A DNA stretch of 64,000 nt. It comes from Malus domestica (taxonomy: Eukaryota; Streptophyta; Magnoliopsida; Rosales; Rosaceae). The stretch covers positions 11,296,501-11,360,500 of the forward strand of contig NC_091669.1 in the NCBI RefSeq assembly GCF_042453785.1, read 5' to 3'. Under the pieces are notes generated by a model. It saw nothing but the letters and a program-made list of their open reading frames with translations. It had not been told where the DNA came from and searched no databases. Below, piece after piece: positions 12,219 to 23,786 of the stretch. Made by a program: the position numbers and the translations under genes. Numbering within the stretch: position 1 is the first letter of the stretch; each line of letters starts with the position of its first letter.

Positions 12219-12930
12219 TAAGGAGTGTGAGGAGTTGGGGATTTTGGTGGATAGGGACGATCAGGGGACTCTGCTTCAGATTTTCACTAAGCCTGTTGGA
12301 GATAGGTAAATGTCATAACTTTCTGTGCTCTTTTTTCTTTGTGTTTTTCGATATTCTAAACTACTCTAATTTACAAAAAGTGGGCATTGGACAAAAAGTT
12401 CATATATTTTTCGAAAAGTTGATAACTTTATGCTTCTCTGTGTATTTCATGATTCAATTCTTGGTGGGGGAATATGGTTTATCATGATTCTGTCAAACTA
12501 TATGCCTGTCGAGTTGGCTTTTTAGTGTTTAGCTTCGATTTTAGTCCTTTCAATTCGAGTCTTGTAAATCTTTGTCCTTTGAGAGAAATATCGAAAAGTG
12601 GTCATTCGGAGTAATGTTTTGAAGCTTATGCCTTTGTGTGTGAAAAGGAAAAATTGATCACAAATATATTAATTAATAATGCAAATCGCGTTTCCCCTGC
12701 TGTATCTATCGTCGGATGATTGGTTCTTGTATAAAATGGGCAGGCCAACCATATTCGTAGAGATCATTCAGAGAGTGGGGTGCATGCTTAAGGATGAAGA
12801 AGGAAAGATACACCAGAAGGGTGGATGTGGTGGGTTCGGGAAGGGTAACTTCTCCGAGCTCTTCAAGTCCATCGAGGAATACGAGAAGACGCTTGAAGCC
12901 AAACAGATCGCTGAGCCAGCTGATGCGTGA

Positions 12931-13853
12931 TTCGCCTTTGTCTTGGATACTGTAAAATAAGGTAGTTGCTGAACCCAGGTTCGTTGTACTCTACTCATTG
13001 TAAGGCTGTTGTATACGTAGTGTTACTGTGTATAACAAGCTGTATGGCTGTCACTGTTGGTGCCTATTGATTTATGCACAATGACACAAATTTTAGTGCT
13101 AATTATATTTGTCGAGTGCAATCATCAATCACCGACCTGTTGCACCCTCGACATGCTTGTAATAACCAACTTTAGCGAGGAATAAAGATCGAAATATTCA
13201 CTCTTGTACTGTAATCATGTGTTCTTGTTTTTCTTAATGTTGTTGAACCGTGTACAACTTTGGTAATTCCGTTCTTTTATTATCAACCAGATCGGTTGTT
13301 TGGAGCTAGAAATAATTGAATCTTTACTTGTACATTTTCTATACTAGGCTTCCAGATGGAGGTGGGTGGTGAGAGCAGTTGTTTCCCGTCATTCATGAAA
13401 TTGTTTGATAGATTATCATAGATTGCGATGTTGAAACAAACTGATCGTGATAAGTGTAGCGGAAATTTCAATAGCTTAATCTAGATACACGTTTGGTGAC
13501 TAATTTAGGTCATTCTTGTTAGAGAATTGAGACTGCAGTTCGTTTCGGCTGACGAAAATGCAGTGTGGATGTTCGAGTTATGGTGACTAGCAGGAAGTAG
13601 CATGCTGTTTGAAGTTTCAAACTATATGCCATTGCTGTGGATTTTCAGGCAGAACTTTAACTGGTCATTCAAAACACCAACTCACTGATCCCGGTTCAAA
13701 CCCAAAACTCGGTATTACAGGGGATGGGGATTGTAGTTACCCGTGTGAGATGAGTCTCCAGCACGGAAGGATGAAAACGTTGGAAACATTTGGCTTTGAT
13801 TCAGCAATGTGCTTGCCTTAATTTTACAAATTACACTTGGAACAAACATCAAA
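12931..13853. other. HPPD and GDSL gene 3' regions (tail to tail)
   Basis: The two genes converge here. The stretch holds the presumed 3' untranslated regions of both. The short open frames inside show no family resemblance. Confidence 0.5.
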
Positions 13854-16115
13854 TTAAAGGAACTTTGCTAGAGAAGTTTTGAGTGCATATTCTGAGATGA
13901 TTCGATTGGTTTTCTCAGAAGGATGGAAGGCATCCCAAAACACGTATTTATTTGCATCCTGACAAGTAAATGGATTGAACTGATCGCAGAGGAAACTCAT
14001 CTCAAATGTTCCTGTGCCGCAGCATCCCACTCGTGCTTCCTCCAATCCTGTCATCCAGAAGAGAACACACCTTAAACCCAGAAGATTTACTGGACAAAAT
14101 TAGAGAAAAAGGAAGCTAAACACTCGCAAGTTTTCTTTTCTCCAGATGAGGGTTGGACAAAGAAAACCTATTTAATTTATTAATTTTAAAATTGCAGAGA
14201 GAAATGAAACGGATAAGTTTTTTGCTTTAACGTCGTGCAAACCGATTCTATTTGAGCATATTTTTCCAATTTTGTAGTTCTAAGTTGCTTTAATAGGAAA
14301 TATGCGCAAATAGAGTTAGTTACAAACTTTTAATAAAACAAACACTAAATAGGCTTAATTGTTTGTGTGCTATCATTTTAGCACTATTTTTTTGTTAAAC
14401 GTTTTTTACCGGTCTATTAAATCATGATATAAAATAGTGGTTTTTCACATATTAGTCCTTTGATAACATTACAGTAAATAGAAAAATATTTCAAACTAAA
14501 TACTTTAAAGAAAAACCTAATTGACATCGTAACGTGCACAAGAGTAATTTCTCAACTGAAAATCAATTAAAACATAATAAGTGGATAGATGAGAGGTTTT
14601 GTTTTTCTCGAATTGAGTTCTTGACGTATTTTTGCATAAAGCTTATAACTGCTAGAGTATTTTTCTAATATCTACTAATTAATAAAACACTTATTGTCAA
14701 CCAAAATTATATGAAATTACCAATTTAACCCTCTAATTAAAATATGGGGTAGAAATGTAATTTCACACAACCAAATTTTGCCTTTTTTTTTCTTTCAAAA
14801 CTTCACCTACATATTAAAAAAAAAAAAAACACTTCCTACTCCCACATTCTCTATCACTCTCTTCCTCTCTCATTCTATTTCAAAAACAAAAATAAAATTT
14901 TTTATCACACTTTGTATGTACCCATATGCTAGTTTACTATTAAAATAACACTTGCCGACATGTAGAAGTCAGAATCAACTATCTTTTCAACGGAGTTCAG
15001 AGTTAAAATTTTGGGGCCGTAGAATCAATACTTAGAGCATTAATCAAGTTAAAGACTTACCAAATGCAGAAGGCCTTTTTATGATTTGCAAGAAAATGTA
15101 ATAAACATCTGAAAACATCAAATCAAGCCCCGGAAGCTCCTCATTCAGCTTTGCCACCAAACCCTTCAACTTGCCATTAAACTCCAAAGCTAAGTTGTTG
15201 CGTTCCTCCACACATGAATTTTGCCCCATAATATTTGTGGTCCTCTCCAATGGCAAACACCCCATTGGAGGAAGCCCCGCGAGCGATATCTTCCGAGCTC
15301 CTAGAACGTATAGTTTCTTCAGAAAATCTGCGGCAAGATCGATCAGGAAATCTTCGTACTGTTTCACGGTGAACTGGGACTGCCGGTTCGGGAGTGTAAA
15401 ATAGTTTTCAAGGAAGTCATTTGTTCCTATGCTGATCAAATATAATGCCTCGCTTAGTAGCTTCTTTGCATTCCTAACTCCAAGATAGGCTTTTAGTTTC
15501 TTTTGGTATTCCTTGTAGTACTCCACTTCTTTCCACAGTGGAATCACTTGCTGCATTAAACACAAAAAAATGATGAGATATTTAGCCTAACATGTTTAAA
15601 TATTCATCAACATAAATTAGTTAATGCAAGGGGCATGCAACTCAGTTGGTTAAAAGCATACAACACTGCATTTGAGGTTTTGCGTTCGACTTTCTCTCTC
15701 CCAGCAGTATCACTCGTATAAATAAAATATGAGTTGGTTGATTACTTACTACAACATCAGAAGTAGCATTATCATAGCCAGTTCCTGCAGAAGCGAAGCA
15801 AACACCAGTGGCAAAATCTGATATGTTGTGAGTTGGATCTAAGTAGGCAGGTATAATTGGCTTGCAGCCTAGACCTTCGGAGATGAAGTCAGGAGGAATC
15901 CGGCCATTGCAGAACCGCCCGGTGGGCTGGCCTCCCGGAAAATCTTGACCATAAGGCTGGAAGTTGCTCCTGGCAATTGTAGGAATGAAGTTGTTGTTAC
16001 CTGAATCAACAGAAGAATCTCCAAATACTATGACTGCTGGAACTTTAGCTCTACATTTGGCAACAAGGGTTAGGGTATGAACTAAGAAAAGCCAGGGAAT
16101 ATACAAGTTTTCCAT
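13854..16115 (-). CDS. GDSL-type esterase/lipase, three exons, secreted
   Basis: Three exons on the minus strand, 16115-15750, 15550-15061 and 14047-13854, join in frame to 349 residues, the usual size for plant GDSL lipases (SGNH hydrolases). The N-terminus MENLYIPWLFLVHTLTLVA is a signal peptide. Block I is FGDSSVDSGNNN (catalytic Ser, with GDSS instead of GDSL). Block II lies in the segment starting GRFCNGRIPPDF, block III is SIGTNDF (Gly and Asn of the oxyanion hole), and block V is DAFHPSE (catalytic Asp and His). The first ATG of MENLYIPW was chosen because it starts the signal peptide; an upstream in-frame codon is not ATG. Substrate is unknown; the family hydrolyses esters in cuticle, cell wall and defence contexts. 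The intron between exons 1 and 2 carries a SINE-like piece. No defect is seen. Confidence 0.93.
15627..15735 (+). mobile_element. tRNA-derived SINE-like sequence in the GDSL intron and exon edge region
   Basis: GCATGCAACTCAGTTGGTTA looks like a tRNA A-box region, and TTTTGCGTTCGACTTT like a degenerate B-box about 45 bases later. The spacing suits a tRNA-derived SINE head. It lies inside intron 1 of the GDSL gene, opposite to its transcription. No target duplication was identified. Confidence 0.45.
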
Positions 16116-16859
16116 GTTGCTTTGTAACTGTATGGTTTCCCTTTGCAAGCTCACAATTGGATGGAAATATGTGAAATGAGAATAACTAGATTGGTGGGAG
16201 ATATTAGTTTATTTTATTAATTGCTCATTTATTTCATGGAATAATAGAGAACGTGGATATAATCGAGCAACTTCTCATTCAGTGACGACACATATTTAAC
16301 CATTAAATCAGTTTAAACTCTTGAATTAAATTCAATGATCAAATAAGTGTCGACACTGAGTTCGGAAGTACGTAAGTACTTATTAAGAGAAATCGATAAT
16401 TGAGAAAGTTTGGTGAGGGGTTCTCATTATTATGGCAGTAGAAAGCTTGGCATGTGCCAGCATTATGGGGTTAGGATTAACCAAAATGGGTTACAATTCA
16501 ATATGCCTAGGTTCCTGAAATCATAAAATTTTGATGAAAAGTAAGGAGTAAAAAGTGGGAAGACCCCATTAAAAACCAACAAATGGAAAGTTTTGGCACC
16601 AAAAAATGAGATGAGTTGCTTGTGTGATTGTTAGTATTGGTAATGCTATAAATGTAGTAGATGGAGGTTGTCAGGTTATTGGAATGCTTCTATGTGAATT
16701 CAATTCTCCATTCCTGTTCCTGAGGAAAAGATAGAAAAATCTTCCCGCACTACTTGTTACCAAAAAATAAAAAGGAAAAAAAAACAATGATGCAGCTGGT
16801 AAGTTGAAGACAAAATGACCGAGCTGTGCACCAAGGAGGATTTAAAATTTTAGAACCCT

Positions 16860-16904
<45 letters not shown>

Positions 16905-17597
16905 TTGGAGAGCAAGATATATCTGAATTGTATAGAATGTATTTCATCATCCTTAACTGTTTCCTTACAAGGGTTATTTATATTGTCTAAGATAGCTTCC
17001 TAACTAAGCTATCTTCTAACAACCTTATAACTGCAAGACTAATCTATTGACATTTGGTAACATCTTAGCCATTCACTTAATACTCCTAACAATGATTTCC
17101 AAATTTTAGGGATATAAAACTGATGTATATATCATGTATTTGAATTTTCATGCACAATTCAAGTGGAGATTCTAGCATACAATCGGGCATATATCGCTAG
17201 TTTTTTCTATTTTTTATCATGTAACGTGACAAAGTTAAGTGAAATGTAAAAATATGAGGATATATTGCGGAGACACCTAAAAATCTGCCTAATTTGAGAA
17301 ACAACAGTAATTTTCAAAGACCAGCAAACTTCTACGACTTTGCATATTTTGTGGCCCATAATTAAGAGGTATTAAAGACATTAAAAGCTTCCCAATCGGA
17401 TAAGTGCTTTGGTTGGTACCCATTTATGAGGAATGCTGTCATCCCTTCATGTAGAATGATCGATCTTGCTCTCGGAAGAACACAGTTGGCTCAGCTTTAA
17501 TAGGTGGTTGCAGGGGTATGCTATCAAAATTTTGACTCATGATTTCACCTTTCTTTCATTAGAGAGGGTCAATTTGACAAGATGATTGGTTGTTTTT
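16116..17597. other. GDSL promoter and spacer with a GA microsatellite
   Basis: This AT-rich upstream region of the GDSL gene contains no recognised gene. A perfect (GA)n run of about 40 bases lies at 16862-16901. Confidence 0.6.
16862..16901 (+). repeat. (GA)n microsatellite
   Basis: About 20 uninterrupted GA units, likely polymorphic in length. Confidence 0.95.
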
Positions 17598-17768
17598 TCT
17601 TTTTGAACAAACGATATTATCTACACTAAAAGGGTGGGGGAGTGGGCTAAGCCTCACAAGGTTAGCAATAATATGGTTGAAATTTGCCTAGCTATGTTAA
17701 GAATCGAACATAAGACTTCTCACTTATAAGTGAAGAGGAATACCATTAGACTGTAATATTAAGTGGCA
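17598..17768 (-). mobile_element. SINE, family A, minus strand
   Basis: Read on the minus strand it has TAATGGTATTCCTCTTCACT, then the B-box-like GTTCGATTCTTA, a GGCTTAGCCCACTCCCCCAC segment and a tail GATAATATCGTTTG followed by A-rich sequence. The same layout recurs at 35349, 42687 and 49455. Confidence 0.7.
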
Positions 17769-18201
17769 AATGATCATTTGCTATAATAACCAAAAGTTCA
17801 AAAAAGGTAAAATAAAAAGGAACCATATATATCTTGTATTTTACCACTGAACACTAGTACTAATGAGTGTTGTGGTTACTTGTCGTATGATTAGAGAGAT
17901 ACTTGGTAACTATGAAATGAAAATATCAATGCTCCAAAAGGGTGAAAATATACACATGTACAAGTAGGTATATATGTATCTACATACACATATTTTTTGG
18001 GTATTCACTACCAGTTAACCAGGGCCGGCCTTGAGAAAATGGGGGCCCTAGGCGAGCCTTCGAGTGAGGCCCCTAAAGTTTTTACCCAACTCATTGTACA
18101 TTTGTATGTATAAGAAAATGTTTCGCTAAATACATGAAAAAGTTCATTTCTACATCAAAAATCATTAGAATTCATATCCAAAGAAGAAAGATATGCAAAC
18201 A

Positions 18202-18456
18202 TTACTTAAATATTACACGTCTCACGTTTTTAGACGCAAAAGTATTAATTAAGTTTACATAATCTAACTTTTCAACCAATTCTTTTTCAATTGACAAAAT
18301 AGCTAACCCATTCAATCTTTTTTGTGACATAGTTGATCGAAGATACGATTTGATCAACTTTAATTTTGAGAAACTTCTTTCTGCGGAGGCAACTGTAACT
18401 GGTATGGTTAACAAAATACGATAAGCAACCCATGCATTTGGGAAACAACCATCCAT
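18202..18456 (-). pseudogene. hAT transposase C-terminal dimerisation domain remnant
   Basis: About 84 residues remain, with PVTVASAERSFSKLKLIKSY and STMSQKRLNGLAILSIEKEL. This is the conserved C-terminal dimerisation (hATC) region of the plant TTF-type/zinc-finger MYM-like hAT transposases. The N-terminal zinc finger and catalytic core are absent, so it cannot catalyse transposition. Confidence 0.9.
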
Positions 18457-18772
18457 TCGGGAATCAACTCAATATTCTGTGAACAACAAATTGACAAAGA
18501 AACAAACTAAAATTCAAATTTTACCCACTACCCAACACAAAAGTTTGATACAAATGACACAACACAAAATGAGGTGCATAAAAAATACGGTAAAATTCAA
18601 CATCAAAACTTTGAATTATCTTGAACCAAAACTAGTTAGAAAGCAAAAGTAACCAACATTGTTAAGTGCACCCATAATCCATTTATCTTCTTGAAGGGAT
18701 TTAACCACTTTATTAAGTGCATCCACATGTTCGAATTTTATAACTGCAATATAGACACTTGACAAGTGAATA

Positions 18773-18922
18773 CTCTAATGAAAAGGGCTTGAAAACTTTG
18801 AGTTTTAATGATAAGGACAAAATAAAGGGTAAAGTGAATAGTACCAGGATTGACTTTTTAGTGTGAAAATGTGGTTTTTCGTTAAAGTAAACAGTACCAG
18901 GTGCTTTTCGTTAAAGTTCCCT
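18773..18922 (-). mobile_element. Short hAT-type MITE nested in the hAT element
   Basis: This is the reverse-complement copy of the element at 27019-27172: both share AAAGTCAATCCTGGTACTAT, CACTTTACCCTTT and AAAACTCAAAGTTTTCAAGC. The boundary near 18773 is approximate. Confidence 0.75.
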
Positions 18923-19890
18923 AAAATAAACAAATCATAAACCCTAGAATCGAAAATCCTAATTATATTTACAAACACAACGCTCACAAATTAAATTATA
19001 GAAAAAGAAGCAAAAGAGAAGAGGGGCATTGATCGGGTACTTGACCTCTATAAGTGGAGTGGGAAAGAACCGATTCGCAGGCGCAGACTTGCTACTAGTA
19101 TGCTGTGCGTTAAATTCCCAAAAAAAAGTTGAATTCTTGCTGAAGTTTCACCCCACCCAAGACACTTTGTACGCCAAGTTTCAAGACAATTATATGATTT
19201 TATATTTAAATATTTTATTAAATTCAAACTCTAAAAATATATTTATATATATATATTATATATACACACACATATTTAAAAAGAAATATTTTGGCCCCCC
19301 CCACCCAAAACACTGCACGGCAAGTTCCCAAAAAATATTTATAATTTCATATTTAGATATTTTACTCAAACTACAAAATTATATATATAAATATATATAA
19401 AAAATTATGATTGGAACTCCAAAATTCTTATTCTACATTCCAAACTTTCTATATTTGGAAAGAAAAATACACTTGTGAAGAGTGCAGAATGAGATTTTTA
19501 GAGTGTTAATAACACTTCCCTATATATAAAAAAAATTAAAAAATTTGGGGGCCCTAGGCGGGCGCCTACTCGGACTACCCTCAGGGCCGGCCCTGCAGTT
19601 AACTAATATAGATCGTTGAATTTGTTGCAAGCATGAAGCGTGAATGAGAAACCTAGCTATTAATCCAACCATCTTCATCAAAAAAGGAAGGACTATCCAT
19701 GCCTTTCTAATATGAAAATTGTATAAAATATTTTAGTGTGACTGACCAACAAGTTCAAAGTACCAATGATATATTCAATTTCAATTTCATGCATTATAAA
19801 AATTTGAATATCCTCCCTGCCTTATCAACAATATTTGACTAAGCAATATGTGGAAATTCAGACAATTATTAACTGTTTAATTTCATGCAA

Positions 19891-20814
19891 GGGTTTTTAT
19901 CACAAATAGTCTTTGAAATTGACCAATCCCATCAAGATGGTTTCTGAAATTGAATGTCGCAAATCAATGTGGTCATTCCGTCACAATTCCGTAAAAAATT
20001 ATGTTAACTGCTGATGTGTTAAGTAATTGGATCTCATAAATCTAATTAAATATTATTATATAAATTAAAATTTTTTAAATAATAAAAAATAATTTTTATT
20101 TCTATATAATTATAAACTTGAAAAAAACAAAAGAAGATTACTATTTATCTTCTTCCCCATCCGATCCGAGCAACACCCAGTCCCCACCCCCACCCCGTCG
20201 CGTCGACCACACCAGAGAGGTTTCAATTCGGATAATCGGCGCTAGCAAGCACTAGAACCGCGGGAATAGGGTGCGACAATGGCATTTCAAGGGGAGGAGA
20301 GCCCTCACCCACCATGTTGCCTACACCTCCGGGTCAAGCAAAACCGGAAAGATTTCAATTCGAATTATCGGCGCCGACAAGTGTAGTTGTTTCAATTCGG
20401 ATTATCAAGCTCTCCCTCCATATCGTTTTCTTTTGGGAAATATTTGTGAGATTGTTTCAGAATTTTCTTTTCTTATGTAGGCGACAGGGTGGGGTGGAGT
20501 GGGGAAGATGATAAACAGTGATCTTCTTTTGTTTTTTTCAAGTTTATAATTATATAGAAATAATTTTTTTTTATTATTTAGATATTTTTTTTATTATTTA
20601 GATATTTTTAATTTATATAATAATATTTAATTAGACTTGTAGGAACCAATTACTTGACACATCAACACTTAATAGAATTTTTTACGGAATTATGATGGAA
20701 GGACCACATTGATTTGCGGAATTCAATTTCAGGGACTACATTGATTGATTTTCAATTTCAGGGACCATCTTGATGGGATTAGTCAATTTCATGGATCATT
20801 TGTGATAAAAACCC
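19891..20814. mobile_element. MULE-like element with long terminal inverted repeats
   Basis: The ends GGGTTTTTATCACAAAT are inverted at both sides, and the arms extend over more than 200 bases (TTTGAAATTGACC, ATCCCATCAAGATGG and on into an AT-rich section). Flanks TTCATGCAA (19882-19890) and TTAATGCAA (20815-20823) make a 9-bp duplication with one mismatch, typical of Mutator-like elements. The GC-richer core (about 20160-20510) has no recognisable protein. A second partial copy lies at 24320-24777. Confidence 0.88.
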
Positions 20815-20823
20815 TTAATGCAA

Positions 20824-21451
20824 TAAAAACCATATGTGTAACATCTTAACAATCTTGACATGCTTGTATGAATTGCTGAAATTAGACATTCAAGAGGAAA
20901 TGATGAATCTTACAGAGGAAAAAAAGAGAGCACAATTGTATTTCTCAATATTCAGTTTGTTACAAAATATTAACCGACTCACTAAAGTAAGAGAGGGAAG
21001 GTCTTTATATACTGTAGACATTGAAATTTCGGTGAAATAAATGTTCACCAACATTAAAGTTTCGACATTCCAAGGCATACGTGACATGCACCATGTGTCT
21101 CACAAATCATACACATGGATGTGACTCATCAAAATCGGACGAGTCATAAAAAAGAGCACGTGTCAACACCTGGCGAAAATGAATCATTTGATTTTAATTA
21201 ATTAAATCAAATGTTAATTAATGAAGTCAAATATTTCCCAAAAGAAAACAACCAAATCAAATATTAATTAAAGAAGTCAAATATTTCATGGATCATTTTA
21301 TGATCGATCTAAGAAATATTTCAACCAGTAAAACTATCAAAGAATTATCATATGTAACTGTAATTAAGAGAGCAACTGAGCAACGTATATTGGGGTCGTA
21401 CGTATCCACACCTGCTCATCCAAAAACAAAACAACAATTGGAATATTATCT
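20824..21451. other. AT-rich spacer with a local direct repeat
   Basis: No gene seen. Near 21180-21290, the phrase TTAATTAA.GAAGTCAAATATTT occurs twice about 60 bases apart. Confidence 0.5.
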
Positions 21452-21454
21452 TAA

Positions 21455-22830
21455 GGGTGCGTTTGGTACGTGGGACGGAACGGGACGAGGCGTTCCGTCC
21501 CGCGTTTGGTGCGCCAAAAATGGGTGAAACGAGCTGTTCCACGAGACAGATTTTGGGTGTTTTTGCGTCCCACCTCCCCCCTGGAACGGGTTGTTCCACG
21601 TCTGTGGAACACAATATTTTACCATTTTAAGACAAATATACCCCATGTCTTTTTTCAAAAATTACACCATCTAAATCATTCAACAAACCCTAAAAACAAT
21701 CTTCTCTTCTCTCTGCTGTTGTCTTCATTTCATCCTCCTAAAAAACTATCATTTCTCCTCTTTGCCGCTATGAACTTGTTCATCCCTGCATCTCCCTTTC
21801 GCAACCTTCCTCCTCATCCTCTTTCGTGTAGCCTCTCCATGAACTTTCAGCTCTGCATCTCCGTTCTAGGTTCGATCTGATTGTGATTGTGTAGCCTCTC
21901 GATCTCTCCGGTTCCGTCACCATAGCCAAGCCGACGACGACAACGTATGGAGCGCATACAGGCTGAGAATGACATTTTTGAAATTCAGGGCAAGGTTGTC
22001 CAGCTCCGATTCCGCAAGGAAAAGGCTCGAGAGGCTCTAGATCTTGCCAGGGTGGCTGTTGCTGATCAGGAGAAGAGTTTGCAGCAAAAAAAGTTGCAGT
22101 TGGCTGCTTCCTCGAACAGGATTGAGGAGTTGGTGAGGGAGCTTGAAATGATTGGATGATATGATATAATGAATGATCTAGTTTAGTTTGGATTCATAAT
22201 CTAGGGTTTTGAATTGGGATTAATTGTTCAAGTAATTTTTAATTCTGCTGATTGTCTGTTTTCTGGATGTTTCTATGTAATTAGCTTATGTTCAAGTAAT
22301 TTTTAATTGTGCGAAGTGTTGGATAATGTTTGATTGACTCTGGGATTTTGTTTTCATTTAGTTTTTCCTGTGGAAGAGTGAGGGCATTTACTATTGATTT
22401 GGAATTGAAAAAGTAAACTTTAAACATTTCCTTGGTGTTGAATTTCAAACCTCTACCATCTGCCCAAAGAATTTCATTATCTTCAACCAGATCATCGAAG
22501 TCAGATTATGTTCAATCCTGAAATTGCCCACAAAATTACTGGTCCTGTCTTTAACCTCTGTGTAGCTTACATCCAAGACAATCTGGGATTGATACGTTGT
22601 TGAAAGTTTTCTGGTTTTTAATTAATTGGGGTTTTCTTGTGCTTATTGTAAGGCATATGATGCATGGGTAAGTTAGTCTTTTAATCTTTAGGTTCCGTTC
22701 TGTCCTGCGCATACCAAACACAGAACGGAACAACCGTTCTGTTCCATCCTGCGCGTACCAAACATGACATAGAACCTTTGTTCTATCCCGTCCCGTCCTG
22801 TCCCGTCCCATCTACGTACCAAATGCTACC
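21455..22830 (+). mobile_element. Harbinger-like 1.4-kb non-autonomous element
   Basis: The left end GGGTGCGTTTGGTACG and the right end CGTACCAAATGCTACC are inverted counterparts. TAA flanks both (21452-21454 and 22831-22833), the 3-bp target of PIF/Harbinger elements. Subterminal GGGACGGAACGGGACG-type repeats occur on both sides. No DDE transposase is visible. It carries a short coiled-coil reading frame. Confidence 0.8.
21947..22159 (+). CDS. Short coiled-coil open reading frame inside the Harbinger-like element
   Basis: The 70-residue frame starts MERIQAENDIFEIQGKVVQL and is rich in Glu, Lys, Arg, Leu and Gln, with a continuous helical heptad pattern (KEKAREALDLA, DQEKSLQQKKLQL, RIEELVRELEMIG). 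The sequence before it looks like a plant 5' leader (CT-rich, AACCCTAAAAACAATCTTC). I do not recognise the family. It could be the surviving exon of a transposon-encoded protein or of a captured host gene. Confidence 0.4.
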   Translation: MERIQAENDIFEIQGKVVQLRFRKEKAREALDLARVAVADQEKSLQQKKLQLAASSNRIEELVRELEMIG

Positions 22831-23191
22831 TAAAAGAACCAAAACAGATGGAGGTGTGTCATAATCTCACTAATCAATCTGTTAAAATATATATGCGCCA
22901 GAAACATGTCATACAGTAACATTAGTTTATTGATATCCAAATCACGAAACGTTCATTGTACAGAATAGTTACTCTTGTATCTCTTTTGTATGACTATATA
23001 ACAGTCTCACAATTATTACATTATACAAGTAACACATAAGTATGAATTTATGGCACTCCTCGATTGAAGGCAAGCTTTTCTTAACCAGAGCTAAAAGTGG
23101 GTAATATATGTTCCTTTTTTGAGGGAATGGGTAATATATGTTCCTAGCTGTAATGGGTATGGCAACTCCAACAGTAAAAAGGATACAGGTC
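22831..23191. other. AT-rich spacer
   Basis: No gene or repeat recognised. Confidence 0.4.
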
Positions 23192-23520
23192 ACTAGTACA
23201 AAAAACACTTTGCGAGACGCAGGTCCTTTTTCGTGTAAATTTAAAAAAATGTCGAGCAAAACTTAGACCAACGAACCTTCATCACGTGCTAACCATCGTG
23301 CCAAGGCTAAGACAGAAGGGTTTGCGCGACGAAGAAGAAACATGCGTCGCGCAAAGCCACTTTGTGTGACTCATATCCCTGCGTTGCTCAAAGCCACTTT
23401 GTGTGACTCATATCCCTACGTTGCTCAAAGCCACTTTGCGCGACGCAGGCTGCGTTGTGCAAAGTGGCTTTGCAATACGTAGGCTGCGTCACGCAAAGTG
23501 CATTAGGTCTCTTCACACGA
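23192..23520. mobile_element. CACTA-type terminus with subterminal repeats
   Basis: CACTAGTACAAAAAACACTT at 23192 is a CACTA-like end. It is followed by repeated units around TTTGCGCGACGCA and GCTCAAAGCCACTTTG in both orientations (23320-23500), like the subterminal transposase-binding repeats of En/Spm-type elements. No opposite terminus was found, so the element is either truncated or ends outside what I could recognise. Confidence 0.6.
23320..23500. repeat. Subterminal repeat cluster
   Basis: Tandem units of about 46 bases (CAAAGCCACTTTGTGTGACT, CATATCCCTGCGTTGCT) occur with an inverted copy (GCAAAGTGGCTTTGCAATAC). Confidence 0.75.
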
Positions 23521-23786
23521 ACCCCTTTTTTGGTTTTGGTCAAAAATATTATTTTTAAAAATTTTAATAATATTGTAATTAAATTTTAAACAATAATTAA
23601 TTAACCAAAAGAAAAGTATTTAATTATAAAATATATGAAAATGTACTTACAAGATGTCCGAACAAAAAAAGAAAAAACTACAAGTAGTCTTCTAAGTGAA
23701 GTGGCTACTAGGTATCGGCATGGTGAAATGGCTCGAAGTTTGAAAATGTAGCAAGATCAGGTACTGGTAGCAAGATCGGGTACTGG

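Larger units (their letters stand above)
10379..12930 (+). pseudogene. HPPD: 4-hydroxyphenylpyruvate dioxygenase (HPPD) gene, disrupted
   Basis: HPPD is a non-haem Fe(II) enzyme turning 4-hydroxyphenylpyruvate into homogentisate, the precursor of tocopherols and plastoquinone. The N-terminus (from ATG 10379: TQFNLVGFSNFVRTNP, RFHHVEFWCTDATNAA) reads in one frame. From about 10541-10548 the protein continues in another (RFSWGLGMPMVAKSDLSTGN), implying one extra base. The reading frame then stays open to DVLTDEQIK (11459). There it is cut by two tandem MITEs (11459-12218) and resumes at 12222 with ECEELGILVDRDDQGTLLQ to 12305, then an intron, then 12744-12930 (PTIFVEIIQRVGCM, GGCGGFGKGNFSELFKSIEE). 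The Fe ligands remain: His in RRLDHAVGN, His in GAGVQHLALG and Glu in FVEIIQR. The frame break could be a sequencing error, but the MITE pair introduces an early stop (GIEAI then TAA). The gene is therefore probably null unless the insert is spliced out. Confidence 0.85.
18020..19595 (-). mobile_element. hAT transposon, internally deleted, with 8-bp target duplication
   Basis: The termini CAGGGCCGGCC are perfect inverted repeats, flanked by CAGTTAAC on both sides (18012-18019 and 19596-19603), the 8-bp duplication of hAT elements. The subterminal GGGGGCCCTAGGCG is also inverted at the other end. Only the C-terminal part of the transposase remains (18202-18456). A short MITE (18773-18922) is nested inside. 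It is non-autonomous. Confidence 0.93.

Noticed and set aside
13609..13821. Zinc-finger-like frame with CHCCGFSG text
   Set aside because: Only one Cys pair, no partner His at proper spacing, and it lies in the 3' region between two converging genes.
21470..21880. 136-residue plus-strand frame at the left of the Harbinger-like element
   Set aside because: It starts inside the terminal repeat and runs through leader-like CT-rich text; no domain is seen.
23320..23500. Possible CRISPR-like array
   Set aside because: Units are contiguous, irregular and partly inverted, next to a CACTA end in a plant genome; they are transposon subterminal repeats.
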